Assembly: GCF_019402645.1 (NCBI RefSeq)
Contig: NZ_VKKS01000001.1
Coordinates: 495,450 to 559,449 of the forward strand
Length of the DNA: 64,000 nt
Reading direction: 5' to 3'
Source of the DNA: Morganella morganii
GTDB taxonomy: Bacteria; Pseudomonadota; Gammaproteobacteria; Enterobacterales; Enterobacteriaceae
The stretch's first letter is position 1. Each line of letters starts with the position of its first letter. A model generated the notes under the pieces. It had not been told where the DNA came from. It did not search any database and saw only the letters and a list, made by a program, of their open reading frames with translations. The translations under genes and the position numbers were made by a program. Positions 25,894 through 35,091 of this stretch are shown here, piece by piece.

Positions 25894-26495
25894 GATGCTG
25901 TACTCGCTTCAGTTTCATTTTTTCTTCCTACATCAGGATGCCGATATATCTCAGTGGCTGGAATATTCAGGGTGTCAATTAGTTCAGATACAAGCCATTT
26001 CAGAGAAGTATTCTGTTTTGAGTTGATATTTTCATATTCAGCCACATTTTTTCCTTTAAGGCGATATGCCTGGCCCACTATCTCGATACCAATACTATCT
26101 ATATTACCCGAATAACGTTCAGGAAATGGTTTAGCTCTTTCCAGATCTGAAATTTATTTTGTAAGCGCTTTATTTTCCATGTCAGCCATCTTTTTTAACT
26201 CAGAAGGCTCACATTTCTTTGTAATCAGGCAGCGGGATCTCATTTGTCCCACATGCCACGTTGTTTTAAACAACGAAGCCGTCTGATAAATCACGCCTTC
26301 TTTATCAATTAAGAAGTGAGCACCATTACTGCCGGCATGGCTATAACTGTTAAAGACATGTGTTTCAGCAGGCGTACCAGTCTGGTGAACAATAATGCCG
26401 TTCACTTTATCCATCGGGTCGCGCTCGATTTTACTGAATCGTTTAATGGTAATGCGGTTTGATTTTACTAATCCGTTATCATCGATATATAACAT
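25887..26495 (-). pseudogene. AmpD-like peptidoglycan amidase interrupted by one in-frame stop
   Basis: Starting at ATG 26495 (AGAGG upstream), the frame encodes an Amidase_2 domain with IIVHQTGTPAETH, GAHFLIDKEGVIYQ and KTTWHVG. A TAA at 26154-26156 interrupts it after KALTK. The same frame then continues without shift through IGIEIVGQAYR and ends with the zinc-ligand motif YRHPDVGRKNETEAS. The total would be about 202 residues. There is no signal peptide, so it looks like a T6SS-delivered amidase effector, now inactivated by nonsense mutation unless the stop is suppressed or is a sequencing error. Its coupled neighbours would be the immunity proteins. Confidence 0.78.
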
Positions 26496-26642
26496 TTTAT
26501 CCATCCTCTGGTCAGTTACCTTACTGTTTTATATCACGTCATCTTATCCCAAACTATCGGGCAATCCCTTACGTTGCATTGCATCTGCAAACAATGAAAA
26601 TGTTAATCATTCGCGATAATGATGTGTCGTGCCGGTTAATTT

Positions 26643-26656
26643 TTGCTTTAGATCAA
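26643..26656 (+). promoter_or_regulatory. FNR-like site of the hcp promoter
   Basis: TTGCTTTAGATCAA matches TTGAT-N4-ATCAA at nine of ten positions. It lies about 100 bases upstream of the hcp start, similar to the distant FNR site reported for E. coli hcp. Anaerobic activation is expected. Confidence 0.65.
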
Positions 26657-26713
26657 GCAAAGCAATGATAGTCAGGAAAACCCCTTTTCACCGGTCTGAA
26701 ATGGCGTATTCTT

Positions 26714-26736
26714 ATGTTGCATATAAAATACAACTT
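26714..26736 (+). promoter_or_regulatory. NsrR-like box of the hcp promoter
   Basis: The inverted repeat has the core TTGCATATAAAATACAA and matches the 23-base NsrR consensus at about 19 positions. It ends 16 bases upstream of the hcp ATG. hcp-hcr is a known NsrR target in enterobacteria. Confidence 0.7.
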
Positions 26737-26752
26737 ATAAGGAAGCAAGAGC

Positions 26753-28405
26753 ATGTACTGTGTGCAATGTGAACAAACGATGCGTACACCGGTGGGTAAT
26801 GGCTGTGCCTATGCCCAGGGCATGTGCGGTAAAACCGCAGAAACATCTGACTTACAGGATCTGCTGGTGGCAGTGCTGGAAAGTCTTTCAGCGTGGGCGG
26901 TTGCTGCGCGTGAATCAGGTATCATCGATCACGACACAGACAGCTTTGCGCCGCGTGCGTTTTTCTCCACATTAACCAACGTTAACTTCGATTCTGATCG
27001 CATCATCGGTTATGCGCAGGAAGCGATTGTGATGCGCGACAGCCTGATGAAACGCTGCCTGGCCAAAAATCCGGCACTGGTTGTGAATCACCCGTTAGCA
27101 AACCTGCAACTGAAGGGCACGGATATTGCGTCACTGGTGAAACAGGCGGATGAATTTGCCCTGAATAAAGATAAGCAGGCTATCGGTGATGATATTCACG
27201 GTCTGCGTATGCTCTGCCTGTATGGCCTGAAAGGGGCTGCTGCTTATATGGAGCATGCTCATGTGCTGGGCAAATACAGTGATGAAATTTATGGTCAGTA
27301 CCATGAAATCATGGCATGGCTCGGTACTGATCCGTCAGAGATGGGTGAGCTGCTCAACCAGTCGATGGCGATTGGTATGATGAACTTTAAAATCATGGAA
27401 ATGCTGGATGCCGGCGAAACCGAAGCTTATGGTCATCCGACACCGTCTTCCGTAAACGTCCGTCCGGTGGCAGGTAAAGCAATACTGATCTCCGGTCATG
27501 ACCTTAAAGATCTGCATATGCTGCTGCAACAGACAGAAGGCACCGGTGTGAATGTTTATACTCACGGTGAAATGCTGCCTGCACACGGCTATCCGGAACT
27601 GAAAAAATACAAGCATCTGGTAGGTAACTACGGCAGCGGCTGGCAGAATCAGCAGACTGAGTTTGCCAAATTCCCGGGCCCGATTCTGATGACCTCCAAC
27701 TGTATTCTGGACCCGAATCCGGGCAGTTATACCAACCGTATCTGGACCCGCAGCATTGTCGGCTGGCCGGGTGCGAAACACCTGACCGGTGATGATTTCA
27801 GCGATATTATCGCTCAGGCTCAGGCGATGGACGGCTTTCCGTACAGCGAAATCGAACATCTGATCACCGTTGGTTTCGGTCGAGAAACGCTGCTCAATGC
27901 CGCAGATACGGTGATTGACCTGGTGGCCACCGGCAAACTGCGCCATGTATTCCTTGTCGGCGGATGCGACGGCAGCCGTGGTGAGCGCAGCTATTACACT
28001 GATTTTGCCCGTCAGGTACCTCAGGACTGTCTGATTATGACTCTGGCCTGCGGTAAATACCGTTTCAACAAGCTGGATTTCGGCACACTGGAGGGGTTAC
28101 CGCGTCTGCTGGATGTCGGTCAGTGCAACGATGCTTACTCCGCGATTATGCTGGCCGTGAAACTGGCTGAGAAACTGGACTGCGGCGTGAATGATCTCCC
28201 TCTGACACTGGTGCTCTCCTGGTTTGAACAGAAAGCGATTGTGATTCTGCTGACCCTGCTGGCGCTGGGCGTGAAGGATATCTTCACCGGTCCTACTGCA
28301 CCGGCATTCCTGACGGATAATTTGCTGAATATACTGAATGAAAAATTCGGTATGCGTCCGATTACCACTGTTGAAAATGATTTACACGCTGTATTAGGCG
28401 CGTAA
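26753..28405 (+). CDS. hcp: Hybrid-cluster protein Hcp (NO/hydroxylamine reductase)
   Basis: The 550 residues equal the E. coli length. The N-terminal cluster motif CVQCEQT...[14 protein letters not shown] is of the enterobacterial Cys-x2-Cys type. Hybrid-cluster ligands include SGHDL (about 245), TSNCI (about 315), [15 protein letters not shown] (about 403) and ACGKYRFN (about 430). Hcp removes nitric oxide formed during anaerobic nitrite respiration. It is unrelated to the T6SS Hcp at the left edge. hcr follows after 66 bases. FNR and NsrR sites precede it. Confidence 0.97.
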   Translation: MYCVQCEQTMRTPVGNGCAYAQGMCGKTAETSDLQDLLVAVLESLSAWAVAARESGIIDHDTDSFAPRAFFSTLTNVNFDSDRIIGYAQEAIVMRDSLMKRCLAKNPALVVNHPLANLQLKGTDIASLVKQADEFALNKDKQAIGDDIHGLRMLCLYGLKGAAAYMEHAHVLGKYSDEIYGQYHEIMAWLGTDPSEMGELLNQSMAIGMMNFKIMEMLDAGETEAYGHPTPSSVNVRPVAGKAILISGHDLKDLHMLLQQTEGTGVNVYTHGEMLPAHGYPELKKYKHLVGNYGSGWQNQQTEFAKFPGPILMTSNCILDPNPGSYTNRIWTRSIVGWPGAKHLTGDDFSDIIAQAQAMDGFPYSEIEHLITVGFGRETLLNAADTVIDLVATGKLRHVFLVGGCDGSRGERSYYTDFARQVPQDCLIMTLACGKYRFNKLDFGTLEGLPRLLDVGQCNDAYSAIMLAVKLAEKLDCGVNDLPLTLVLSWFEQKAIVILLTLLALGVKDIFTGPTAPAFLTDNLLNILNEKFGMRPITTVENDLHAVLGA

Positions 28406-28471
28406 TTGCTGTAACTGTTAGCTCCGGGGAGGGCGGTAACGCCTTCTCCGGCACGGAGTCAGGAGAGCCCG

Positions 28472-29479
28472 ATGACAATGCCGACGTCTTTATGTCCGAA
28501 CCGCATGCAGATCCATTCTGTCAGGCAGGAAACCCCGGATGTGTGGACTATCAATCTGATTAACCACGATTTTTATCAGTATCACGCAGGGCAGTACGCG
28601 CTGGTGAGTATCCGCAACAGTGATGAGACACTGCGTGCTTATACCTTATCATCCACGCCGGGACTGAGTCCGTTCCTGAGTCTGACGGTGCGCCGTCTGG
28701 ATGACGGGCAGGGCTCGGGCTGGCTGACCGGCGGGGTGAAACCGGGAGATTACCTGTGGCTGTCTGATGCACAGGGTGAATTTACCTGTGATACCCGCCC
28801 GGCAGAGCGCTATTTGATGCTGGCCGCCGGCTGCGGCGTGACACCGGTGATGTCGATGACACGCTGGATCCTGCATCGTCAGCCGGAAAGTCAGGTTACG
28901 GTTATCTTCAATGTGCGCGATAAGCAGCAGGTGATTTTTGCTCAGGAATGGCAGCAGTTACTGACTGCATTCCCGGCCCGTCTGCGCCTGATCCTGATGG
29001 CGGAAAACAGTAATGAGTCGGATGATCTGTTATCCGGCCGCCTGTCAGAAGAAAAACTGAAAACCCTGATCCCGGATATCGCGCAGCATACTGTGATGAC
29101 CTGTGGTCCGGCACCGTATATGAAAAATGTGCAGACATTTTGTCAGGCACTGAATGTTGATCCGGGCAGTTTCTTTATGGAGCGTTTCGGGCCGGAGCCG
29201 GAGGCGGAAACCGGGGAGCAGATGACAACCATGACCATTCAGTCCCCGCTGCGCCAGGTGAAAGTGCCTGTCGGTATGAGTCTGCTGGCGGCGATGGAAG
29301 CTAACAATGTACCGGTGATGGCGGCATGCCGTGCCGGTGTCTGCGGCAGTTGTAAAACCCGCGTCCGCAGCGGCGAATATACCACGACCAGCACCATGAC
29401 ACTGACCCCGGATGAAATTGCGCAGGGTTATGTTCTTGCATGCAGCTGTCAGATTCAGGGCAATGTTGAATTAGCCTGA
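28472..29479 (+). CDS. hcr: NADH oxidoreductase Hcr, partner of Hcp
   Basis: Hcr passes electrons from NADH to Hcp. The 335 residues contain a ferredoxin-reductase FAD domain (LRAYTLSSTPG near 53), an NAD domain (AAGCGVTPVMSM at about 117, TCGPAPYM at about 210) and a C-terminal 2Fe-2S domain with CRAGVCGSCKTRV (about 286) and a final ACSC. This order matches E. coli Hcr. GTCAGGAG lies upstream, and a terminator follows. Confidence 0.96.
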   Translation: MTMPTSLCPNRMQIHSVRQETPDVWTINLINHDFYQYHAGQYALVSIRNSDETLRAYTLSSTPGLSPFLSLTVRRLDDGQGSGWLTGGVKPGDYLWLSDAQGEFTCDTRPAERYLMLAAGCGVTPVMSMTRWILHRQPESQVTVIFNVRDKQQVIFAQEWQQLLTAFPARLRLILMAENSNESDDLLSGRLSEEKLKTLIPDIAQHTVMTCGPAPYMKNVQTFCQALNVDPGSFFMERFGPEPEAETGEQMTTMTIQSPLRQVKVPVGMSLLAAMEANNVPVMAACRAGVCGSCKTRVRSGEYTTTSTMTLTPDEIAQGYVLACSCQIQGNVELA

Positions 29480-29503
29480 TTGAGAATCATTCTGTATAAT
29501 TGC

Positions 29504-29533
29504 AAAAAAGCGCCGTTTTCAGCGGCGCTTTTT
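29504..29533 (+). terminator. Terminator after hcp-hcr
   Basis: AAAAGCGCCG and CGGCGCTTTTT form a strong stem followed by T residues, 25 bases beyond the hcr stop. Confidence 0.87.
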
Positions 29534-29606
29534 CTGTTTCCGGCTGATAAACGCCGGGTTTCCGCTATGCTGTAAAGGTCATCATAATAAAAAAGGATTT
29601 TCAGCA

Positions 29607-29996
29607 ATGAATAAGACAGAGTTTGTAACCCGCGCCCTGACTGACGTCCTGGGGGAACATATCGGTGATGAATTCCTGGTGGAACAGTATTTCTCCCGCG
29701 ATTATGTTCAGGTGGTGAATGGTCAGACAATTGAGTTCCCCGCGTTTCTTGCCCATCTTAATGCCCTGAAAATGGCAACCCGCAGTATTACTATTGAGAT
29801 TAAATCTATCGCAGAGGGCGAATCCTGCGTACACACACAGCATATCGCCAGGGCAGAAAAAATCAGTGGCGAGCACGCCGCATTTGAGGTTTTCGCCTGT
29901 TTCCGTCTGACTGGTGGTAAAATTGTCCGCTGTGAGGAAGTCACCCGGCAGCTTACCGGTGATGCGGGTGATAACGATCTGGGTTCCCGGACCTGA
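29607..29996 (+). CDS. SnoaL/NTF2-like fold protein
   Basis: A 129-residue single-domain protein. Its pattern of an N-terminal helix, a YFSRDYVQVVNGQTIEFPAFLAHL segment split around a Gly and a closing beta sheet (FEVFACFRLTGGKIVRCEEVTR) is that of the SnoaL-like polyketide cyclase/NTF2 family. The family covers many small-molecule isomerases and binding proteins, so no reaction can be named. It is a single gene between the hcr terminator and the M-box. Confidence 0.72.
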   Translation: MNKTEFVTRALTDVLGEHIGDEFLVEQYFSRDYVQVVNGQTIEFPAFLAHLNALKMATRSITIEIKSIAEGESCVHTQHIARAEKISGEHAAFEVFACFRLTGGKIVRCEEVTRQLTGDAGDNDLGSRT

Positions 29997-30087
29997 TTTG
30001 TAACCTCAATGGTTTCTAAACGAAATGGTAATAGTCCTCGCCATATAATTTCTGAGCGTTATAATTCGCGCCGCATTTAAGGTGCAG

Positions 30088-30250
30088 TATCTCGTTAGGC
30101 GAGGCTCCTATACAAACAAAGGTTGCTGATCTGACGACGTCGAGAGACGCCCAAGATTAGGACAGGTTATATCGAACAGAAGGTATAACCCGAAGTAACT
30201 TCCTGCTGTCTGCAGGATACGTTGTATAGTGCTAAAACCGAGACGTGAGA
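30088..30250 (+). promoter_or_regulatory. M-box (ykoK-type) magnesium riboswitch upstream of mgtE
   Basis: The leader holds the conserved M-box blocks in order: CTCGTTAGGCGAGGCTCCTA at 30091-30110, AGAGACGCC at about 30144-30152, and the closing strand TATAGTGCTAAAACCGAGACG at about 30225-30245. The sequences between them form the expected paired arms. The M-box binds Mg2+ and turns off magnesium importers when magnesium is high. The gene 80 bases downstream is mgtE, which fits. Confidence 0.9.
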
Positions 30251-30330
30251 TAGCCTACGCATTCTCTCATCTGGTTTCGCCCCTATTGGAGTGCTGTTTG
30301 AAGTCCATAACAGACATAGGGTCACACATC

Positions 30331-31392
30331 ATGAAGTTAACCAACTACGAAAAAGCGGACGCGCTGGTCATTTCCGCGCCATCCGTTAATCCTCCACACC
30401 ATACCGAACGTCCTCAGCGCAGCGATGACGACGCCGTCAGTGCATATATGAGTCAGTCGTATATCCGCGTGACGGTGTCAGACACGATCTCTGCCGTCAA
30501 ACTGACGCTGCGTGAGAAACTGGAAAGTGAGCAGATCCCCACCTATTTATATGTACTGGATGAGGATAATTACCTGAATGGTATTCTGCCGGTAAAAGCA
30601 CTGCTGACCGCAGCGGAAGATATGTTTGTCGCTGATGTGATGCGTCAGACGTATTTCTCTGTGTCACCGGAGCAGTCCCGGCATGACGTGTACGAGCTTA
30701 TCAACAACAGCGGGATTGATACTGTGCCGGTGGTGCAGTTCGGCAGGCTGGCCGGTATTCTGCGTCCGCAGGATATCGCGGAACTGATTGAGGATGAGAA
30801 CACTCAGGATGCGGCATTACAGGGCGGCTCCCAGCCGCTGGATGAGCCTTATCTGAGCACAAGCCCGTTCACACTGTGGCGCAAGCGTGCAGTATGGCTG
30901 CTGATGCTGTTTGTGGCGGAAGCCTATACCGGAACCGTACTCAAGGCATTTGAGGAGCAGCTGGAAGCGGCTATCTCGCTGGCTTTCTTTATCCCGCTGC
31001 TGATCGGCACCGGCGGTAACAGCGGAACACAGATCACCTCAACCCTCGTCCGTGCGATGGCACTCGGGGAAGTCAGTCTGCGCAATATCGGCGCGGTACT
31101 GCGCAAAGAGTTGTCCACCTCACTCCTTGTCGCCTTTACTATGGGGTGTGCAGGTATGATCCGCGCCTGGTTCCTGGGCGTCGGGCCGGAAGTAATGATG
31201 GTGGTCAGTCTGACACTGGTGTGCATTACCGTCTGGAGTGCGATTGTTTCCTCGATTATCCCGATGGTGCTCAAGCGTCTGAAGGTGGATCCGGCGGTCG
31301 TTTCCGCCCCGTTTATTGCCACGCTGATCGACGGCACCGGGCTGATTATCTACTTCGAAATGGCCAAACTGATTATGACTGATCTGGTGTAA
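30331..31392 (+). CDS. mgtE: Magnesium transporter MgtE
   Basis: ATG 30331 gives 353 residues. A pair of CBS domains (about 45-165, with [15 protein letters not shown] and [25 protein letters not shown]) is followed by five membrane helices with the channel motif [11 protein letters not shown] (about 232) and the C-terminal [17 protein letters not shown]. The long N domain of other MgtE proteins is much reduced. The start follows a Mg2+ riboswitch. A longer upstream frame exists but runs through the riboswitch and is rejected. The gene converges on and overlaps sprT by 20 bases. Confidence 0.93.
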   Translation: MKLTNYEKADALVISAPSVNPPHHTERPQRSDDDAVSAYMSQSYIRVTVSDTISAVKLTLREKLESEQIPTYLYVLDEDNYLNGILPVKALLTAAEDMFVADVMRQTYFSVSPEQSRHDVYELINNSGIDTVPVVQFGRLAGILRPQDIAELIEDENTQDAALQGGSQPLDEPYLSTSPFTLWRKRAVWLLMLFVAEAYTGTVLKAFEEQLEAAISLAFFIPLLIGTGGNSGTQITSTLVRAMALGEVSLRNIGAVLRKELSTSLLVAFTMGCAGMIRAWFLGVGPEVMMVVSLTLVCITVWSAIVSSIIPMVLKRLKVDPAVVSAPFIATLIDGTGLIIYFEMAKLIMTDLV

Positions 31393-31924
31393 AGTCGCCG
31401 GGGGATGATATTGCAGCTGCACTGTTATCCCGGATCAGTGTACTTTTACAATGACGGCACAGGTACTGACTTTCCCCGCGCAACACTTTGTTATGACGGC
31501 GGACAGTCAGTTCATGTGCCGTTTTGCATCGGCAGCGGTAGGTAAATGTCCGGCTGCGGACTGAGGTCACATCAAAGCGGTGTGTGCGGACGGCCGGGAC
31601 ACCCAGCACGTCTGTCATCATCCACTGCCATTCCCGGCCGTGCGGCGCAACACGGCCGAAACGGCGGTAAACCAGCAGATGTGCCAGTTCGTGAGGAACC
31701 ACATCCTGTATAAATTCATGGCCGTTTTCAGTCAGTAACACCGGATTGAGGCGGATTTCCCATTTTTGCAGGCAGGCGCTGCCGGCAGTAGTACCGCGCT
31801 GACGGTAGTTCAGCTCAGGTTCCGGATAATCTGTTTTCAGCGCCAGGCCGGCGCGGGTCAGATAATCACGCAGGGTCTGTATGCACGCCTGCTGTAATGC
31901 GGTGGGGACTCGGATCGGTTTCAT
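31373..31924 (-). CDS. sprT: SprT-family zinc metalloprotein
   Basis: The protein starts at [12 protein letters not shown] (31924) and has 183 residues, close to the E. coli SprT length. The zinc-peptidase motif [10 protein letters not shown] is at about 78, with GREW near 98 as the third-ligand region. A C-terminal zinc-ribbon-like YRCRC...YLCRHC is present. The biochemical role in bacteria is unsettled; the eukaryotic relative Spartan cleaves DNA-protein crosslinks. Its 3' end overlaps mgtE on the other strand. Confidence 0.9.
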   Translation of the reverse strand: MKPIRVPTALQQACIQTLRDYLTRAGLALKTDYPEPELNYRQRGTTAGSACLQKWEIRLNPVLLTENGHEFIQDVVPHELAHLLVYRRFGRVAPHGREWQWMMTDVLGVPAVRTHRFDVTSVRSRTFTYRCRCKTAHELTVRRHNKVLRGESQYLCRHCKSTLIRDNSAAAISSPGDFTPDQS

Positions 31925-32009
31925 AACCGAAAGCTTAGCGATACTGCCGTAAAGCTGCAACCGTTATCAGCATGTTGTATATGTCTCAAGATAATATTAT
32001 ATTAAATTA

Positions 32010-32015
32010 TATAAT
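32010..32015 (+). promoter_or_regulatory. -10 element inside an AT-rich imperfect palindrome ahead of the ArsR-family gene
   Basis: A perfect TATAAT lies 19 bases upstream of the ATG and within ATATTATATTAAATTATATA, an imperfect dyad. ArsR-type sulfur regulators such as BigR bind AT-rich dyads that cover the -10, so autoregulation is likely. Confidence 0.5.
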
Positions 32016-32033
32016 GTAGTAAGGAATAAATTC

Positions 32034-32351
32034 ATGACACCAACACAGCTTACCGATATGCAGGAAGCCGCCGCAGGCGTTGCTGCTCTGCTGAAAACAC
32101 TGGGAAATCCGGATCGTCTGCTGCTGCTCTGCCAACTGAATCAGGGAGAGTGCAATGTCAGTGAACTGGAGGAGCGAACCGGCATTAATCAGCCGACATT
32201 GTCACAGCAACTGACGGTACTGCGCAATGAAGGACTGGTGAACACCCGGCGTGAGGGAAAACGTATCTATTATTCCGTGGCAGATGAAAAAATTCTGATA
32301 TTGCTGACCACACTGTATCAGCTTTATTGTACTGAAAAACAAGGGGAATAA
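32034..32351 (+). CDS. ArsR-family regulator, BigR/YgaV sulfur-sensing type
   Basis: The 105-residue winged helix protein has LLKTLGNPDRLLLLCQL, then NVSELEERTGINQPTLSQQLTVLRNEGLV and IYYSVADEKI. Cysteines at about 34, 40 and 98 (near the C-terminus, LYQLYC) match the spacing used by BigR, SqrR and YgaV, which sense per- and polysulfide through a disulfide or polysulfide bridge. It is one base away from two YeeE/YedE-type transporter genes, as in other sulfide-responsive operons. The sensing role is inferred from family and context. Confidence 0.8.
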   Translation: MTPTQLTDMQEAAAGVAALLKTLGNPDRLLLLCQLNQGECNVSELEERTGINQPTLSQQLTVLRNEGLVNTRREGKRIYYSVADEKILILLTTLYQLYCTEKQGE

Positions 32352-32352
32352 T

Positions 32353-32763
32353 ATGGTTATTGATAGCGCGGCCTTTACGCCGGTCAGTGCGGTACCGGGC
32401 GGGCTGATGATCGGCATCGCGGTTGCTGTGCTGCTGCTGTTTAACGGGCGGATCGCCGGGATCAGCGGAATTTTCGCTAATATGTTCACAAAACACAGCG
32501 GTTGGCGGATAGCATTTATTGCCGGCCTGGCAGGCGCACCGTGGATTTATATGTTGTTTGCCGGTCAGCCGGATGTGGTGATCGCTGCTGATTATCCGCT
32601 GCTGATTGCCGCCGGTCTGCTGGTCGGTTTCGGCACCCGGCTCGGTAACGGCTGTACCAGCGGGCACGGTATCTGCGGTATGGCGCGGTTATCAAAACGA
32701 TCATTTGCCGCCGTGGCGGTGTTTATGGCCAGTGCTTTTCTGACTGTTTGGCTGATGAAATAA
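32353..32763 (+). CDS. YeeE/YedE-family half transporter, first unit
   Basis: A 136-residue membrane protein with four helices and the family signature RLGNGCTSGHGICGMARLSKRS. The Cys within GNGCTSGHG is the residue implicated in passing thiosulfate in YeeE. This gene and the next one each cover half of the full-length YeeE/YedE fold. They are 9 bases apart and co-transcribed with the ArsR-type regulator. Transport of a sulfur compound is likely; thiosulfate, sulfite or persulfide cannot be told apart. Confidence 0.85.
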   Translation: MVIDSAAFTPVSAVPGGLMIGIAVAVLLLFNGRIAGISGIFANMFTKHSGWRIAFIAGLAGAPWIYMLFAGQPDVVIAADYPLLIAAGLLVGFGTRLGNGCTSGHGICGMARLSKRSFAAVAVFMASAFLTVWLMK

Positions 32764-32772
32764 GGACGCACT

Positions 32773-33198
32773 ATGCCTGTTATCACTGCATTAATCAGCG
32801 GGATCCTGTTCGGCCTCGGGTTGCTGGTGGCCGGGATGGGTAATCCGCAGAAAATTCTGGCGTTTCTGGATATCACCGGCAACTGGGATCCTTCTCTGCT
32901 GATCACCATGGCGGTTGCGATAGCGGTCAGTATGGCTGCCTTTATCGTGGCTAAAAAACGGAAAAAGACAGTATGCGGCACGCCGCTTGAGCTGCCGGTG
33001 AACAGCAAAATTGATAAACGGCTGCTGACCGGCGCACTGTTGTTTGGTATTGGCTGGGGACTGGCGGGGATCTGCCCGGGGCCGGGCATTGTGTTGTCCG
33101 GTATGCTCAGTATTAAAGGACTGGTATTTACCGCATCAATGATTGCCGGGATGGTGATTTTTGCGCTGTATTCATCGCGGCAGCGTGGCAAAGTATAG
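32773..33198 (+). CDS. YeeE/YedE-family half transporter, second unit
   Basis: The 141-residue partner carries the second repeat: GLGLLVAGMGNPQKILAFLDITGNWDPSL, then LLFGIGWGLAGICPGPGI with the conserved Cys of GLxGxCPGP. Four membrane helices are predicted. It ends at a strong terminator shared with metK. Together with the first half it would form a complete sulfur-compound channel. Confidence 0.85.
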   Translation: MPVITALISGILFGLGLLVAGMGNPQKILAFLDITGNWDPSLLITMAVAIAVSMAAFIVAKKRKKTVCGTPLELPVNSKIDKRLLTGALLFGIGWGLAGICPGPGIVLSGMLSIKGLVFTASMIAGMVIFALYSSRQRGKV

Positions 33199-33216
33199 TT
33201 TGTCACCGGATTCAGA

Positions 33217-33252
33217 ACACAAAAAACCGGCTGAAAAGCCGGTTTTTTGTGT
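33217..33252. terminator. Bidirectional terminator between the YeeE/YedE operon and metK
   Basis: A 16-base perfect stem starting ACACAAAAAACCGGCT with a GAAA tetraloop is flanked by A and T runs, so it works for both convergent units. Confidence 0.9.
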
Positions 33253-33269
33253 CTGTTAACGACGGATTA

Positions 33270-34424
33270 TTATTTCAGACCCGCAGCCTCGCGCAACTGC
33301 TCTGCTTTGTCGGTTTTTTCCCACGGGAACTGCGGACGGCCGAAGTGACCGTATGCTGCGGTTTCCTGATAAATCGGGTGCAGCAGATCCAGCATCTGAA
33401 TCAGGCCATACGGACGCAGGTCGAAGAACTCGCGTACCAGCAGAGTCAGTTGCTGGTTGGAGACTTTACCGGTGCCGAAGGTTTCCACCATGATGGAGGT
33501 CGGCTCTGCCACGCCAATCGCGTAGGACACCTGGATTTCACAGCGGTCAGCAAGACCGGCAGCGACAATGTTTTTTGCCACATAGCGGGCTGCATAAGCA
33601 GCAGAACGGTCAACTTTTGACGGATCCTTACCGGAGAAAGCGCCGCCGCCGTGACGTGCCATACCACCGTAAGTATCCACGATGATTTTACGGCCGGTCA
33701 GACCGCAGTCACCCATTGGTCCGCCGATAACAAAACGGCCGGTCGGGTTGATGAAATATTTGGTGGTCGGATCCAGCCACTCCACCGGCAGAACCGGTTT
33801 GATGATCTCTTCCATTACCGCTTCATGCAGATCTTTCTGTGAGATATCTTCAGAGTGCTGGGTTGACAGCACGACTGCATCAATCCCGGCGATTTTGTTG
33901 TCGTCGTAACGGAACGTGATCTGGCTTTTCGCATCCGGGCGCAGCCACGGCAGGGTGCCGCTTTTACGTACCTGCGCCTGGCGCTCCACCAGACGGTGAG
34001 CATAAGTGATTGGTGCCGGCATCAGCACGTCAGTTTCGTTTGAGGCATAACCAAACATCAGGCCCTGGTCACCGGCACCCTGCTCAAGCGGGTCAGCGCG
34101 GTCAACGCCCTGGTTGATGTCGGCAGATTGTTTACCGATGGCACTGATCACCGCACAGGAATCAGCATCAAAACCCATGGATGAGCTGGTATAGCCAATC
34201 TCACGGACAGTACGGCGCGTGATGTCTTCAATATCAACCCAGGCTCTGGTGGTAATTTCACCGCCGACCAGAACCATACCGGTTTTGACATAGGTTTCGC
34301 AGGCAACACGCGCTTTGGGATCTTGTTCTAAAATCGCATCAAGGACTGCATCCGAAATTTGGTCGGCAATTTTATCCGGGTGTCCCTCAGATACGGACTC
34401 AGAAGTGAAAAGATGTGTAGTCAT
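33270..34424 (-). CDS. metK: S-adenosylmethionine synthetase MetK
   Basis: MetK makes SAM from methionine and ATP. The 384 residues equal the E. coli length. Signatures are [20 protein letters not shown] at the N-terminus, [12 protein letters not shown] at about 115 and the P-loop-like [19 protein letters not shown] at about 260. MetJ-like boxes lie upstream. The gene links to the mtnK operon in the same window, since spent SAM yields methylthioadenosine. Confidence 0.98.
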   Translation of the reverse strand: MTTHLFTSESVSEGHPDKIADQISDAVLDAILEQDPKARVACETYVKTGMVLVGGEITTRAWVDIEDITRRTVREIGYTSSSMGFDADSCAVISAIGKQSADINQGVDRADPLEQGAGDQGLMFGYASNETDVLMPAPITYAHRLVERQAQVRKSGTLPWLRPDAKSQITFRYDDNKIAGIDAVVLSTQHSEDISQKDLHEAVMEEIIKPVLPVEWLDPTTKYFINPTGRFVIGGPMGDCGLTGRKIIVDTYGGMARHGGGAFSGKDPSKVDRSAAYAARYVAKNIVAAGLADRCEIQVSYAIGVAEPTSIMVETFGTGKVSNQQLTLLVREFFDLRPYGLIQMLDLLHPIYQETAAYGHFGRPQFPWEKTDKAEQLREAAGLK

Positions 34425-34468
34425 TATTTTTCTCTACCTTAAGTGAAGTGAACTTTCGGCACATTGAT

Positions 34469-34492
34469 GGATGTATTAACTTCTAGACGTCC
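34469..34492 (-). promoter_or_regulatory. Tandem MetJ boxes upstream of metK
   Basis: Three contiguous 8-mers GGATGTAT, TAACTTCT and AGACGTCC match the met box AGACGTCT at 5, 5 and 7 positions. Tandem imperfect boxes are how the SAM-bound MetJ repressor binds. They lie 45-68 bases upstream of the metK start. Confidence 0.65.
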
Positions 34493-34765
34493 AGTTTAAG
34501 ATAAAATCGGCAGCGGTTCCAGAAATTTTATAGTGCGAACTGTTTTTTATGTGGTTTTTTTCTCTTTCCGGAATGTGTTACCGGACTGTTTTAATTTTTT
34601 ACACCTGTCCGTCATTTTGATTTTGCATTTTTGTGTCATAAACGGTATAAACTGCGGCCAGTAGCTGTGAATTTTCCTTCAGTTATAAACGGCAGAAACT
34701 CAGATTTTCTGTATGATTCAGGCGGGGGTTATAGTGTGTAATCCTGTGTGGGGGTAAATGGGCTG

Positions 34766-34942
34766 ATGAACCATTATCTGCTGCTTGTTGACGTTCAACA
34801 GCCACGTGCCTTACGGCATGTGTCCGCGTCTTTTTCTGTTCTCTCTTCCTCTCTGACTGACGCGTGCTCTGCGCGAAGTTTTCCGTATCCGTTGCATTCC
34901 AACAGACCGGATAACGCAAGCAGGCGGGTCATTCTGCGGTAA
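34766..34942 (+). CDS. Possible 58-residue leader ORF upstream of speA
   Basis: This frame lies in the 667-base gap between metK and speA, which otherwise shows only promoter-like AT-rich sequence and a short TCCGG hairpin near 34960. The product is rich in Ser and Arg (SASFSVLSSSLTDACSARSF) and ends RRVILR. The only ribosome site is a weak GGGG 15 bases before the ATG. It might be a leader that couples speA to polyamine or arginine supply, but it could be non-coding. No resemblance to YqgB, the small protein near E. coli speA, is seen. Confidence 0.2.
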   Translation: MNHYLLLVDVQQPRALRHVSASFSVLSSSLTDACSARSFPYPLHSNRPDNASRRVILR

Positions 34943-35091
34943 GCCCGTAAATCTGTGTCCGGTTTTTACCGGATGATGTAATCCATTTTGAATTTTTACT
35001 TGTCAACAGGACAGATTTATCCCACGGTGAAGGGGGATAGGCGTATGTCAGCCATACAGGTAAGTTTCACTCCAGAATCAGGAGATGACTA

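Noticed and set aside
26753-28405. hcp as a type VI secretion gene
   Set aside because: The name is shared, but this protein has hybrid-cluster cysteine motifs and is followed by its reductase hcr. The T6SS Hcp is the fragment at 1-186.
30229-30330. N-terminal extension of MgtE
   Set aside because: The upstream codons overlap the 3' end of the M-box, so they are leader RNA.
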